Shown in pieces: positions 1 through 9,291 of a stretch of 64,000 nt of DNA (the stretch's first letter is position 1; each line of letters opens with the position of its first letter). The position numbers and the translations under genes were made by a program. The notes under the pieces were generated by a model, which searched no databases, was not told the origin of the DNA, and was given only the letters and a program-made list of their open reading frames with translations. Source of the DNA: JAAFHB01 sp038236995 (lineage in GTDB: Bacteria; Bacteroidota; Bacteroidia; Bacteroidales; Prolixibacteraceae); assembly GCA_038236995.1 (NCBI GenBank), contig JBBRZE010000008.1, positions 28,955 through 92,954 of the forward strand, in the 5' to 3' direction.

Positions 1-2035
1 AGACATAAAACTCTTCAGGAGAAAGCGTAAGTGTAATCGTTTTGGATTCTCCGGGGTTTAGCAGAACTTTTTCGAATCCACGCAACTGTTTTTTAGGCAT
101 TTGCAAATCAGGAATAATTTTGCCTGTTGAAAGATAGAGCTGTGCAACTTCCTCTCCGGCTATTTTCCCGTTGTTTTTTAAATCGAACGAAACTTCAATC
201 AGGTCGCCGACTTTGGCATTTGGATTTTTGATGTTGATGTTACTGTATTCAAAGGTGGTATAGCTCAATCCAAAACCGAAAGCAAATTCAGGAGTAAGAT
301 TCTGCGAATCGTACCAACGATAGCCGACACCTTTGCTTACCAGATTTCTGAAATCAGGGCTGATCGGAAAGATTTGACTGTCGTTTTTCGGCATGGTTGC
401 GGGCATCTTTCCGGAAGGATTGTAATTACCAAACAGCACATCAGCAATGGCACGTCCACCTTCCTGTCCGGGATAGAATGCATAAAGCAAACCTTTTACA
501 TCGCTGATTACCGGAGTCACACTGCATATTCCACCTGAAATAACTACAAGAATGATATTCGGATTCACTTTGGCAATTTCTTTGATGAGCTCATTCTGCA
601 TGCCAGGCAGCAAAACAGTTTGTGATGCGCGGTCGGGCCGATTAACGATTCCACCGCCCTTTTCATCGTTTTCCTTATCCAGAAAATAGCCTTCACCTTC
701 AATCGTACTGTCGATTCCCGCAACAAACACAACGTATTCAGAGATTTTTGAAGCAGCAAGAGCAGCATTGAATTGCTTTTTATCGGTATCGTTGATGTTA
801 CAGCCTTTGGCATAGTTTACCCGATCAGCTCCCAACAGGGTTTTGAGGGCTTTCTCAACCGGAATGCGGTACGAAGGCAAAACGTTCGAACTGCTGTGGC
901 CATCAAGCGGTAACACGCCAGCATTTGGACCAATCACTGCAACTGATTTTAGCTTTTTTATATCAATTGGAAGAATATTTTCGCTGTTTTTTAGTAGCAC
1001 CAAACCTTTCAGGCCACTTTCGTAAACCAGTTCCCGGTGTTCTTTGCTGTCGATCACCGTTTTTGGCATTACCGGAACACCATCAATCATTCCTGAAACT
1101 AGTTTAGTTCGAAGTACATTTCTTGTGGCTCTGTTAACCAACGTGCTATCGAATTGTCCGCTTTTTACACCTTCAGGAAGTTCTTTGATATACAAATCGT
1201 TGCCTTCGCAAAAATCGAGTTCCGACTTCAGTGCTTTACCGGTATCGCTGAATCCTCCCCAATCGCACATACTGTAGTAATCGTAACCCCAGTGGTCGCG
1301 CAATACATCTTTGATCAGAAATTTATTCTCGGCGCACTTATCGCCATTTACCCAGTTGTATGCGCACATCACTGACATGGCTCCTCCTTGCTGAATGGTT
1401 CGTTTCCAGTGGTATCCCCAGAATTCGACCAGACTGCGTTCGTCGCTCAGGTAATTGTTGGTGCGGCGATTGAGTTCGTAGGTATTTAAATTGTAATGTT
1501 TGATTGACCCGAATACCGAGGTTGTGTTTTGCCCAAGTACAAATGCTTCTGAAATTCGTCCGCCCAAAAACGGATCCTCTCCAATTGTTTCAGGTGCACG
1601 GCCAATGCGCGGATCGATGAGCAAATCCAGTGTTGGACCAGCAATGCGATCGCGGCCACGGGAAGCCTGTTCTTCAGCAATTGCCCGTCCAACGCGTGTT
1701 ATCAACGCCGGATCCCAGGTGGCAGCCATGGCAATCGTGACAGGGAAACACGAAAATCCGGGTGCTCCATTCCCGATACCGTGAGGGCCGTCGCTTCCTT
1801 TAAACTGCGGAATGCCCAAACGATCGTTTCCATCGGTTTTGTAATAAAGCTGTTCTATTTTCTCCTGCATCGACATTTTCCGAAGCAGCGTATCGAGCCT
1901 TTGCTCCAAAGGACTCTGAGTTTCAACAGGAACTGATGAACATTGTGAAAATAGAATCGCTGATATTCCAAGTAATGGAAATATCAAAAGATAATTTTTT
2001 ATTTTAAAAATAAAGTGTGGTAGGTAATTTCTCAT
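1..2035 (-). CDS. GH3 beta-glucosidase-like lipoprotein, cut by the window edge
   Basis: The reading frame opens at an ATG ending at 2035 and stays open to base 1, so about 678 residues are visible and the C-terminus is missing. The N-terminus has a hydrophobic stretch and lipobox (LFSQC), so an exported lipoprotein is expected. The catalytic (alpha/beta) region follows, with GPTLDLLIDPRIGR and the MCDWGG segment that carries the GH3 nucleophile Asp (family form SDW). The last visible residues (FEKVLLNPGESKTI) are typical of the fibronectin-III-like domain that ends GH3 enzymes, so little is missing. It lies downstream of the GH94 phosphorylase on the same strand. The likely role is removing terminal beta-linked glucose or xylose from oligosaccharides in the periplasm. 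The family is certain; the exact substrate is inferred. Confidence 0.88.
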   Translation of the reverse strand, partial: MRNYLPHFIFKIKNYLLIFPLLGISAILFSQCSSVPVETQSPLEQRLDTLLRKMSMQEKIEQLYYKTDGNDRLGIPQFKGSDGPHGIGNGAPGFSCFPVTIAMAATWDPALITRVGRAIAEEQASRGRDRIAGPTLDLLIDPRIGRAPETIGEDPFLGGRISEAFVLGQNTTSVFGSIKHYNLNTYELNRRTNNYLSDERSLVEFWGYHWKRTIQQGGAMSVMCAYNWVNGDKCAENKFLIKDVLRDHWGYDYYSMCDWGGFSDTGKALKSELDFCEGNDLYIKELPEGVKSGQFDSTLVNRATRNVLRTKLVSGMIDGVPVMPKTVIDSKEHRELVYESGLKGLVLLKNSENILPIDIKKLKSVAVIGPNAGVLPLDGHSSSNVLPSYRIPVEKALKTLLGADRVNYAKGCNINDTDKKQFNAALAASKISEYVVFVAGIDSTIEGEGYFLDKENDEKGGGIVNRPDRASQTVLLPGMQNELIKEIAKVNPNIILVVISGGICSVTPVISDVKGLLYAFYPGQEGGRAIADVLFGNYNPSGKMPATMPKNDSQIFPISPDFRNLVSKGVGYRWYDSQNLTPEFAFGFGLSYTTFEYSNINIKNPNAKVGDLIEVSFDLKNNGKIAGEEVAQLYLSTGKIIPDLQMPKKQLRGFEKVLLNPGESKTITLTLSPEEFYV

Positions 2036-2253
2036 TTGATATTATTTTGAAATGGTTGAATATACAGGAGGCCGTTCCTGATCGACTAGTGAAGAATTTT
2101 TCAAAAACTACACAGATAAAATGCCTTGCTTTCACGCAACTATTTGCGCGATGTGAATTTTGTCATAATTATTAGTGATTCAAATCAACAACCTGAATGA
2201 AAGTATATTGTCTTCAAATTGCCAACTTACCGACTGTCAATTTCAACTATTAA

Positions 2254-4692
2254 CTATCCAAGTTCAACGACGACCTGATGAACTGAACCGGCTTCGAAAA
2301 TTGGTATGATATTCGATTCGATGGTCTCTCCATCAACAGTTACCTTTTTCGCCCCTTTGCATACACCGTTGGGGTTCTCTACCTTAATCTGGTAAGTTGC
2401 TCCGCGGAATTTGCGGGTGATTTCGAAACCTTTCCAACCGGAAGGAATACATGGATCGACAATCAAACCATTGTAATCTGGTCGTATCCCAAGAATATAC
2501 TGCGCGATACAGGTAAATGTCCAGGCTGCACAACCCGTTAACCATGAGTTTTTAGCTTCGCCAGGCTTAGATGCATCTTTCCCGGCAATCATTTGAGCAT
2601 AAACATAAGGCTCAGTTTTATGCAGGTCGCTAATATCTTCAAGGTACGAAGGCGTAATTTTCTGATAATAATCCCATGCACGTTCGCCATTGCCAACAAC
2701 AGTTTCGCCAATAATAATCCATGGATTGTTATGACAGAAGATTCCTGCGTTTTCCTTGTATCCGGCAGGATAACTGGAGATTTCGCCATACTCGATGTAG
2801 TATTTGGAGTATGCCGGATTATTTAATACAATTCCGTATTCACAATCGAGACGTTCTTTAACAGAGTCGAGTGCTTTGGTGCATAGACCTTCTTCTTTAC
2901 CAATACCTGCCATCGTGCACCATCCGTTCGATTCGATGAAAATTTTACCTTCTTCGTTTTCGTCGCTTCCAATTTTATTTCCATAATAATCGTAAGCACG
3001 AAGAAACCATTCGCCATCCCAGCCATGTAGTTTAATGGCTTCAACCATATCTTCAACGTGTTTTTGCGCACGGGCGGCTTCGTCAGTTTTGCCTAACTTT
3101 TTACAAAGATCTACATAGTCGCGACCATAAACTACAAACAAACCTGCAATCATTAACGATTCAGCTTTTGTTCCGATCGAATTGTTTTCAGTAGTTTGGT
3201 AAGGTTCGTTAGGGTCGTTCGAGAAACAGTTCAGGTTTAAACAATCGTTCCAGTCGGCACGGCCTATCAAAGGTAATTTATGAGGACCCACATTGTTCAC
3301 CACGTGGTCGAAGGAAACAGTAAGGTGATCGAATAAAGTGCGGGCCACGCTCATGTCATTATCGAAAGGTACCATCTCGTCGAGAATACCAAAGTCGCCT
3401 GATTCTTTGATATAACTAATTGTTCCAAGGATTAACCACATGGGGTCGTCGTTAAATCCACCGCCGACGTCGTTGTTTCCTTTTTTTGTAAGTGGCTGGT
3501 ATTGGTGATAGCAGCCTCCATCCTGAAATTGAGTTGAAGCAATATCAATAATTCTTTCGCGTGCCCGTTCAGGGATTTGATGGACAAAGCCAATCAAATC
3601 CTGGTTGGAGTCGCGGAAACCCATACCCCTGCCAATTCCACTTTCGAAATAGGAAGCTGAACGCGAAAAACAGAAGGTAATCATACATTGGTACTGGTTC
3701 CAGATATTCACCATCCGATCGAGTTTTTCGTCGCCCGATTTTACATTGTATACGCTGAGTAAGTTGTCCCAATATGCTTTCAATTCAGCAAATGCGGCAT
3801 CTACTTTTGCAGCGGTATCGAATTTGGCAATGGTTTCTTTTGCTTTAGTCTTGTTGATTACGCCTTTCGATTCCCATTTTTCTTCCTGAGCATTTTCAAC
3901 GTAACCTAATAAAAACACGTAATCTTTCGATTCTCCGGGTTGAAGCTCAACCTCAATACAATGCGAGGCGATGGGCGACCATCCATGAGCTACGGTATTG
4001 GTTGGATTACCCGCAGTAACAACCTGCGGATCTTCGAAACCATTGTACATCCCGAAGAAGGTCTCCCGGTCGGTATCGAACCCTTTGATTGGCGTATTTA
4101 CCGAATAATAGGCATAGTGATCGCGACGCTCTTTGTATTCAGTTTTGTGGTAAATTACTGAATCTTCAACCTCTACTTCGCCGGTTGAGAAGTTGCGCTG
4201 GAAATTTTCCATATCGGCGGCGGCATTCCACAAACACCATTCGGTAAAAGAGAAGATTTTAATTTTCTTCACTTTCGATGTGTTGTTGGTTAAAGTCAAT
4301 TTTTGAACTTCAGCCCATGTTTTCAATGGTACAAAGAACAATACTTTAGCCGATACGCCATTTTTCACGCCTTCGATGGAAGTGTAATTCATTCCATGAC
4401 GACATTCGTATTTGTCGAGTGGTGTTTTGCATGGTTTCCAGCCCGGAGACCATACGGTATCTTCATCTTTGATGTAGAAATAACGACCACCGCTGTCCAT
4501 CGGTACGTTGTTGTAGCGATAGCGGGTCAAGCGGCGAAATTTGGCATCCTTGTAGAAAGTATATCCACCAGCAGTATTCGAGATCAATGAAAAGAAATCT
4601 TCATTACCGAGGTAGTTGATCCATGGCCATGGAGTCTGTGGATTGGTTATCACATATTCTCTTTCCGAGTCATCAAAATGTCCGAATTTCAT
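2254..4692 (-). CDS. GH94 cellobiose phosphorylase
   Basis: At 812 residues this matches the usual length of cellobiose phosphorylases (about 800-820). It has no signal peptide, so it is cytoplasmic. The N-terminal beta-sandwich begins with the family-typical MKFGHFDDSEREYVI, and the (alpha/alpha)6 barrel carries GRADWNDCLNLNCF around residues 477-490, where D483 aligns with the general-acid Asp of characterised cellobiose phosphorylases. GIGRGMGFRDSNQDL, another conserved block, is present. The enzyme would split cellobiose with phosphate into glucose 1-phosphate and glucose, saving ATP. The gene is 40 bp downstream of a GPH sugar symporter, which fits import of cellobiose followed by phosphorolysis. 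Specificity could also be laminaribiose or a longer beta-glucan, but the strong match to the cellobiose subgroup favours cellobiose. Confidence 0.92.
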   Translation of the reverse strand: MKFGHFDDSEREYVITNPQTPWPWINYLGNEDFFSLISNTAGGYTFYKDAKFRRLTRYRYNNVPMDSGGRYFYIKDEDTVWSPGWKPCKTPLDKYECRHGMNYTSIEGVKNGVSAKVLFFVPLKTWAEVQKLTLTNNTSKVKKIKIFSFTEWCLWNAAADMENFQRNFSTGEVEVEDSVIYHKTEYKERRDHYAYYSVNTPIKGFDTDRETFFGMYNGFEDPQVVTAGNPTNTVAHGWSPIASHCIEVELQPGESKDYVFLLGYVENAQEEKWESKGVINKTKAKETIAKFDTAAKVDAAFAELKAYWDNLLSVYNVKSGDEKLDRMVNIWNQYQCMITFCFSRSASYFESGIGRGMGFRDSNQDLIGFVHQIPERARERIIDIASTQFQDGGCYHQYQPLTKKGNNDVGGGFNDDPMWLILGTISYIKESGDFGILDEMVPFDNDMSVARTLFDHLTVSFDHVVNNVGPHKLPLIGRADWNDCLNLNCFSNDPNEPYQTTENNSIGTKAESLMIAGLFVVYGRDYVDLCKKLGKTDEAARAQKHVEDMVEAIKLHGWDGEWFLRAYDYYGNKIGSDENEEGKIFIESNGWCTMAGIGKEEGLCTKALDSVKERLDCEYGIVLNNPAYSKYYIEYGEISSYPAGYKENAGIFCHNNPWIIIGETVVGNGERAWDYYQKITPSYLEDISDLHKTEPYVYAQMIAGKDASKPGEAKNSWLTGCAAWTFTCIAQYILGIRPDYNGLIVDPCIPSGWKGFEITRKFRGATYQIKVENPNGVCKGAKKVTVDGETIESNIIPIFEAGSVHQVVVELG

Positions 4693-4732
4693 ATCCTTTT
4701 AAATTAATTGATGATTTTACTAATTTCTATTT

Positions 4733-6346
4733 TTATGCCAGTTCGTTGGCTCTTCTGTTATTCAATTCAATGGTTATTTCATCCATTTTCTTTTGAGTCA
4801 ACGGATAAAGGGACATTACACCAGCAGTAATTACTGCTACAATTGTAGGTATCCAACTCATCAGCATGATGATTCCGGGAACTGCTCCCTGAATAGAGAC
4901 CTGATCTTGTCCGTTGTAATGATAAGCGGCCAATACAAATCCAATAATTGCACCGGCGATTCCTCCACCAAACTTGGTTGCGAATGAACCGGCAGAATAA
5001 ACCAATCCTGTTGCTCTGCGTCCGTTTTTAAATTCTGAATAATCGGCTGCATCGCCCAACATGGCAAAGAAAAGGGTTGGGAAAATGGCTGCTCCAAACT
5101 CAGAAACAATACCGATCGCGAAAATACCTGCAATATCTCCGGGGCCACAGAACATCAGCAAAGCATTTACAAAGCCTGAAAAAATTAGGGCATAAATGAA
5201 TAGTTTTCGTTTGCCCCAGCGTCGTCCCAGAGGCGAAGTAACCATCGCTCCGGCGATTGATGCCAGCATCAAACAAATCATAAATGTACCCGCCAGCAAC
5301 TGATTGTGCAGATAATGGGTAAAATATATTACGACAATACCTTGCTTGATCGAGTTGTAAACATTGAAAAGAATTCCAATAAATAACAGGATGATCCAGG
5401 GTCTGTTCCTCACCAAATCTTTGAGATCCTTTCCGAGATTTGTTTCTTGTTCCTTTGGTGGTTGAACGCGTTCACGTGTTGTTGCAAAAGTTACCATCAG
5501 AAAAAGTGACAGGAAAACTGACATGATATAAATAGAAGAGCTGTAACCTCTCTTCTGGTCGATTATAGTAATATTTTTGGCTTCAAGATTTTCTTCACCG
5601 GCAACAATAAAAGAATAATTCTTTTTAGCCTCCATCGAGAAACTTTTACCTTGAGTGGGAGCTAAAGTGGTATCGCCTGATGCCGCATCGGCATAAGTAA
5701 ACATGGCAATTCCATCTTTGGTTTTGATGTTAACATTCTTAATATCCTCGTTGGCAGATACGGTAACTTCATATCTTTTCGCATCCAATTTAGCCACATC
5801 AATGGTTGGATTGATATTCCCGAAGTAAGCAACCAAAAGCAATAAGGCACCCTGAACGACCATCCCCCCGGTAAATGCTCCAACCATTCGGTAGGAACCC
5901 AGACTTGTGCGTTCCTTATCATCGCTACTCATTACTGCCATTAATGCTCCATAAGGAATATTATTGGCTGTGTATATCAGGAAAAACAGCAGATAAGTTG
6001 CATAGGCATATACCACTTTACCTGTTGGATCTAAGTTCGGAGTTGTAAACAACATCGACAAGGTAATACCCAAAGGAATAGAGGTCCATAAAATCCAGGG
6101 ACGGAATTTGCCATATTTGCTATTGGTCCGGTCGCAAACAATACCCATTAAAATATCGATAATACCGTCACCAAATCTGGCAATCAGAAAGAGCACTCCT
6201 ACAACCGCAGGATTCAATCCAAATACGTCAGTATAGAAGATGAATAAAAAAGTAGCTACACCTCGCCAGGCTATATTAGCAGCACCATCACCAAGTGCAT
6301 ATCCGATTTTCTCCGATATTTTTAGTTTTTGGTTCATTAAATTCAT
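4733..6346 (-). CDS. GPH-type (MelB-like) sugar:cation symporter with an extracytoplasmic insert
   Basis: This is a 537-residue major-facilitator protein of the glycoside-pentoside-hexuronide:cation symporter type. Family signatures are SEKIGYALGDGAANI at the N-terminus, RFGDGIIDILMG in TM2, and DRTNSKYGKFRPWIL in the TM2-TM3 loop. Typical GPH proteins have about 450-480 residues; the surplus is a polar stretch of about 90 residues (roughly 177-267) between TM5 and TM6, which should face the periplasm. It is rich in Asp, Lys, Thr and short beta-like segments. TM6 resumes at GYSSSIYIMSVF. It lies just upstream of the GH94 gene in transcription order, so the likely cargo is cellobiose or a related disaccharide. 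Cargo is inferred from context only. Confidence 0.88.
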   Translation of the reverse strand: MNLMNQKLKISEKIGYALGDGAANIAWRGVATFLFIFYTDVFGLNPAVVGVLFLIARFGDGIIDILMGIVCDRTNSKYGKFRPWILWTSIPLGITLSMLFTTPNLDPTGKVVYAYATYLLFFLIYTANNIPYGALMAVMSSDDKERTSLGSYRMVGAFTGGMVVQGALLLLVAYFGNINPTIDVAKLDAKRYEVTVSANEDIKNVNIKTKDGIAMFTYADAASGDTTLAPTQGKSFSMEAKKNYSFIVAGEENLEAKNITIIDQKRGYSSSIYIMSVFLSLFLMVTFATTRERVQPPKEQETNLGKDLKDLVRNRPWIILLFIGILFNVYNSIKQGIVVIYFTHYLHNQLLAGTFMICLMLASIAGAMVTSPLGRRWGKRKLFIYALIFSGFVNALLMFCGPGDIAGIFAIGIVSEFGAAIFPTLFFAMLGDAADYSEFKNGRRATGLVYSAGSFATKFGGGIAGAIIGFVLAAYHYNGQDQVSIQGAVPGIIMLMSWIPTIVAVITAGVMSLYPLTQKKMDEITIELNNRRANELA

Positions 6347-6413
6347 AACATTTAGAATAGGATTTTATGTATTACCATGGGTTTAAGAGTCGAACAATTT
6401 ATTAGCAGTAATA

Positions 6414-7745
6414 TTACTGCATGGCCTTTAATTCAGGCTTTTCGTCTTTCAGATTCTGTTTGAGGCCATAAGTAATTTGTTTAACCAAAGTTCCTTTCTT
6501 ATCAAATAAATACATTACAGAGGTCTGATTTTCAACCATCCCACTGAATCTGACATCAAGCAAAGCATTTGCCATAATCACAAGAGCTTTCTTTGATTTT
6601 CCGGTGTTGTTCAGGATGATATCGAAATTGAAATCTGTTTTTGGATCTTCATTCATTACCAAAATGCAAATTTGATCAGCGTTGACCGATCCGACTGTTT
6701 TTACGTACTTTTGGTTACTGGTGGTTTTCAGAAAACTACCTTTCATATTCACTGCCATCATCTGAGTATGATAATAGCTTGAACGCGGATAAAATTCGCG
6801 GGGTGCACCCAGGTAACCAAAGTCCGTACTGACTGCATCGGTTTCACTGATGCACCATGGGTTTACCGAAAAAGCTCCCAACTCCATACCATAGCCAAAT
6901 ATCTCAGCCATAAATTGTCCACCAAGAAATGAAGGGTTTCCGTAACCTGAAATTTCCCGGTCAGGATTTGCATAAGTTACATTCAACTCGGTAATTCCCC
7001 ACATTAATTTATCCTTTCCAGTGCGGTTATACTTTTGATTGACTTCGTCTAAAATCTGCACTAAAAGTTTTGACTGTTTCAAAATATTTTGAGGACCGGT
7101 GAAAACCACATCGTCTCGCCCGAAAGTCCTGCCATTGGGATAGCGGTGAAAATTAAAGCCGTCAATCAACCAGGCGCCATTTTCTTTTAAACCGGCAATA
7201 TCAAGGCGTCCTCCGCAAAGATCGCGGTAGGCAGCTTCGCGCAATTCACATTCATCGAAAACAAATATTTTAATCGAGGGATCCACTTTTTTCATGGCAG
7301 GAGCAATACGCATAATGTATTCATGAACCTCATCAACGGTTCTTTTTTTGTCAAGTAATGGCTCATTGCCAATTGACCAGAATTGTACTTTCTGGCGTCC
7401 TGATTTAGTAAAGTATTCAACCAGTTCCATAGCCTGAATAGCAGTATAACTTTCTGGAACCTGCAAGATTGGTTCCGCTCCGATTTTGTGGATTGAATCG
7501 ATAATAGCGGTTAGTCTTTTGCGTTCAGGCATATTGTGATTGTACGCATTTCCTCCAACCCTGATGCTTCTAACCCCGCTTTCTTTTACTTTAGGCCATA
7601 ACAAATGCATATAACCAACCCGTGAACCCTCATCACCGGTTGCTAACCAGTGGTTTTGGCCAAAAAGGTAAGGGCTAATCTCCTGTGCGTTTGACCTCAA
7701 GCCCAGACAGAGAATAACGATTGCCAATAAAAGTAGACTTTTCAT
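6414..7745 (-). CDS. Exported clan GH-A glycoside hydrolase, family not assigned
   Basis: About 443 residues from the ATG at 7745. An in-frame TTG at 7757 would extend it by four residues, but the ATG starts a clean signal peptide (KSLLLLAIVILCLGL). The body looks like a (beta/alpha)8 barrel with the clan GH-A pair: FWSIGNEP (Glu near residue 128, acid/base) and WGITELNV (Glu near residue 253, nucleophile). A small C-terminal beta-sandwich follows (about residues 340-430). The pattern resembles GH39/GH51/GH5-like enzymes, but I cannot place it in a family by eye. It sits between the aldo/keto reductase and the symporter in the operon, so it probably acts in the periplasm on oligosaccharides released by GH10. 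The endo or exo mode is unknown. Confidence 0.72.
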   Translation of the reverse strand: MKSLLLLAIVILCLGLRSNAQEISPYLFGQNHWLATGDEGSRVGYMHLLWPKVKESGVRSIRVGGNAYNHNMPERKRLTAIIDSIHKIGAEPILQVPESYTAIQAMELVEYFTKSGRQKVQFWSIGNEPLLDKKRTVDEVHEYIMRIAPAMKKVDPSIKIFVFDECELREAAYRDLCGGRLDIAGLKENGAWLIDGFNFHRYPNGRTFGRDDVVFTGPQNILKQSKLLVQILDEVNQKYNRTGKDKLMWGITELNVTYANPDREISGYGNPSFLGGQFMAEIFGYGMELGAFSVNPWCISETDAVSTDFGYLGAPREFYPRSSYYHTQMMAVNMKGSFLKTTSNQKYVKTVGSVNADQICILVMNEDPKTDFNFDIILNNTGKSKKALVIMANALLDVRFSGMVENQTSVMYLFDKKGTLVKQITYGLKQNLKDEKPELKAMQ

Positions 7746-7778
7746 TTTTGTTCTCAATTGTTTTTTGTGCTTTTTAGC

Positions 7779-8768
7779 TTATTTTATTTCTGAATTCAGA
7801 ATTTCATCGATCTGACTTAACTCCTCAGCACTAAAATCAGTATTATTTAATGCTGCAATGTTGTCTTCGATGTGGGCGATTTTTTCAGTACCGACCAAAA
7901 CCGATGAAACTTTGCCGTCGCGCAATACCCAGGCAATGGCCATCTGAGCCAATGACTGACCACGTTTCGCGGCAATTTCGTTTAGTTTACGGACTTTGGC
8001 CACGCGTGGTAAGGTAATGCCAATTTCAGCAAGACTTTCAGCGCTGTCGGCTGGAATACCATTTAAATAAGTGTTGGTAATCAAACCACGTTGCAAAGGC
8101 TGGAACGCGATCATGCCAACGCCTTCCGCTGCAAGAAAATCCTGTAATCCACCTTCAATCCAACGATTGAACATTGAATAACTTGGCTGGTGAATCAAAC
8201 AAGGAGTTCCGAGTTCTTTCAGAATTTTAACGGCCCTTTTGGTATTTTCCAAATCGTAATTCGAAATACCCACATATAGTGCTTTCCCTTGCCTTACAAA
8301 TAAATCCAATGTTCTCATGGTTTCTTCCAAAGGAGTTTCAGGATCAAAACGGTGGGAGTAAAACATATCGACATAATCAACACCCAAACGTTTTAGGCTT
8401 TGATCCATGCTGGCAACAAGGTATTTCTTTGAGCCCCACTCGCCATAAGGACCTTCCCACATATCATAGCCGGCTTTGGTGGTGATCAGGATTTCGTCGC
8501 GGTAGCCACTTAATTGGTTACGAAGTACTTTTCCAAATAATTCCTCTGACGATCCGGGAGGATTTCCGTAATTGTTAGCCAAATCGAAATGGGTAATTCC
8601 CAGATCGAAAGAACGGCAAATAACATCGCGGCAGTTTGCATACACATCGGTTTCGCCAAAGTGTTGCCATAAACCGGCTGAAATTGCAGGTAATTTTAAA
8701 CCGCTGTTACCAACCCGGTTGTATTTCATCCCTTGGTAACGATTTTTGCCTGGCACGTAAGTGTTCAT
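7779..8768 (-). CDS. Aldo/keto reductase of the YghZ / glyceraldehyde-3-phosphate reductase (AKR14) type
   Basis: This 329-residue cytoplasmic protein has a full aldo/keto reductase barrel. The catalytic tetrad can be placed at D62, Y67 (FDLANNYG), K98 (ITTKAG) and H139 (FYSHR). The N-terminal KNRYQGMKYNRVGNSGLKLP and GLWQHFG closely match E. coli YghZ, which reduces L-glyceraldehyde 3-phosphate and other aldehydes with NADPH. A role here could be reducing sugar aldehydes or detoxifying carbonyl by-products of the glycan pathway. It is 33 bp upstream of the GH-A glycosidase on the same strand. The family call is firm; the substrate is not known. Confidence 0.88.
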   Translation of the reverse strand: MNTYVPGKNRYQGMKYNRVGNSGLKLPAISAGLWQHFGETDVYANCRDVICRSFDLGITHFDLANNYGNPPGSSEELFGKVLRNQLSGYRDEILITTKAGYDMWEGPYGEWGSKKYLVASMDQSLKRLGVDYVDMFYSHRFDPETPLEETMRTLDLFVRQGKALYVGISNYDLENTKRAVKILKELGTPCLIHQPSYSMFNRWIEGGLQDFLAAEGVGMIAFQPLQRGLITNTYLNGIPADSAESLAEIGITLPRVAKVRKLNEIAAKRGQSLAQMAIAWVLRDGKVSSVLVGTEKIAHIEDNIAALNNTDFSAEELSQIDEILNSEIK

Positions 8769-8790
8769 AGTTATTCTTTTATTTTAATTG

Positions 8791-9228
8791 CTATTTGTTT
8801 GTTATTTGTTTGACTGCCTCAGAGATAAGTTTGAGATCGGTTTCGCCCCTAAAGCCGCTAAACGCAACGGCAAGAATTTCACCATTCCCGATATCGACCG
8901 GTTGTCCGCCAATCCACCCAACATAATCCGGCCGGTTAATGCAGTAAGCGTATTCGTTGATTTCATGATTGAATACTTTCCGTTCAAATTCCCCTGTGGG
9001 CATACCGGTAATCCAAACCTGACTTGCCTTCTTCCAGGCATAAAAGTATGAATTACGCTTTCTATTCATGTCGCTGCCGTACATCTTTCCATGCACGGTT
9101 CCATCCTTTTCGACAATGCAAAGCGCCACGTTTCCGTCCGAAATTGAATAGTCATCAGGATTATTCATAAAGGTAGAAATATTTTCATCCACCCATTTCA
9201 TTATATTTAAACTTGTAATTTCCATCAT
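8791..9228 (-). CDS. GlcG/HbpS-like (DUF336-type) small protein
   Basis: This 145-residue protein has no signal peptide. Its C-terminal half (GGQPVDIGNGEILAVAFSG, then ETDLKLISEAVKQI) follows the usual GlcG/HbpS layout of a GG-x-P segment, a glycine-rich strand, an SG turn and a final acidic helix. Members bind haem or small ligands or have no known function, and they often occur beside sugar or organic-acid genes. Two consecutive ATG codons open the frame. The gene ends 22 bp before the aldo/keto reductase start, so the two are probably co-transcribed. The role in a polysaccharide locus is not known. Confidence 0.6.
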   Translation of the reverse strand: MMEITSLNIMKWVDENISTFMNNPDDYSISDGNVALCIVEKDGTVHGKMYGSDMNRKRNSYFYAWKKASQVWITGMPTGEFERKVFNHEINEYAYCINRPDYVGWIGGQPVDIGNGEILAVAFSGFRGETDLKLISEAVKQITNK

Positions 9229-9291
9229 TCGTTTTTATAGTGGGGTTTCCTAAAAATCAACAATTAGTTTTTTGTTTGCTTTCACAAAACA

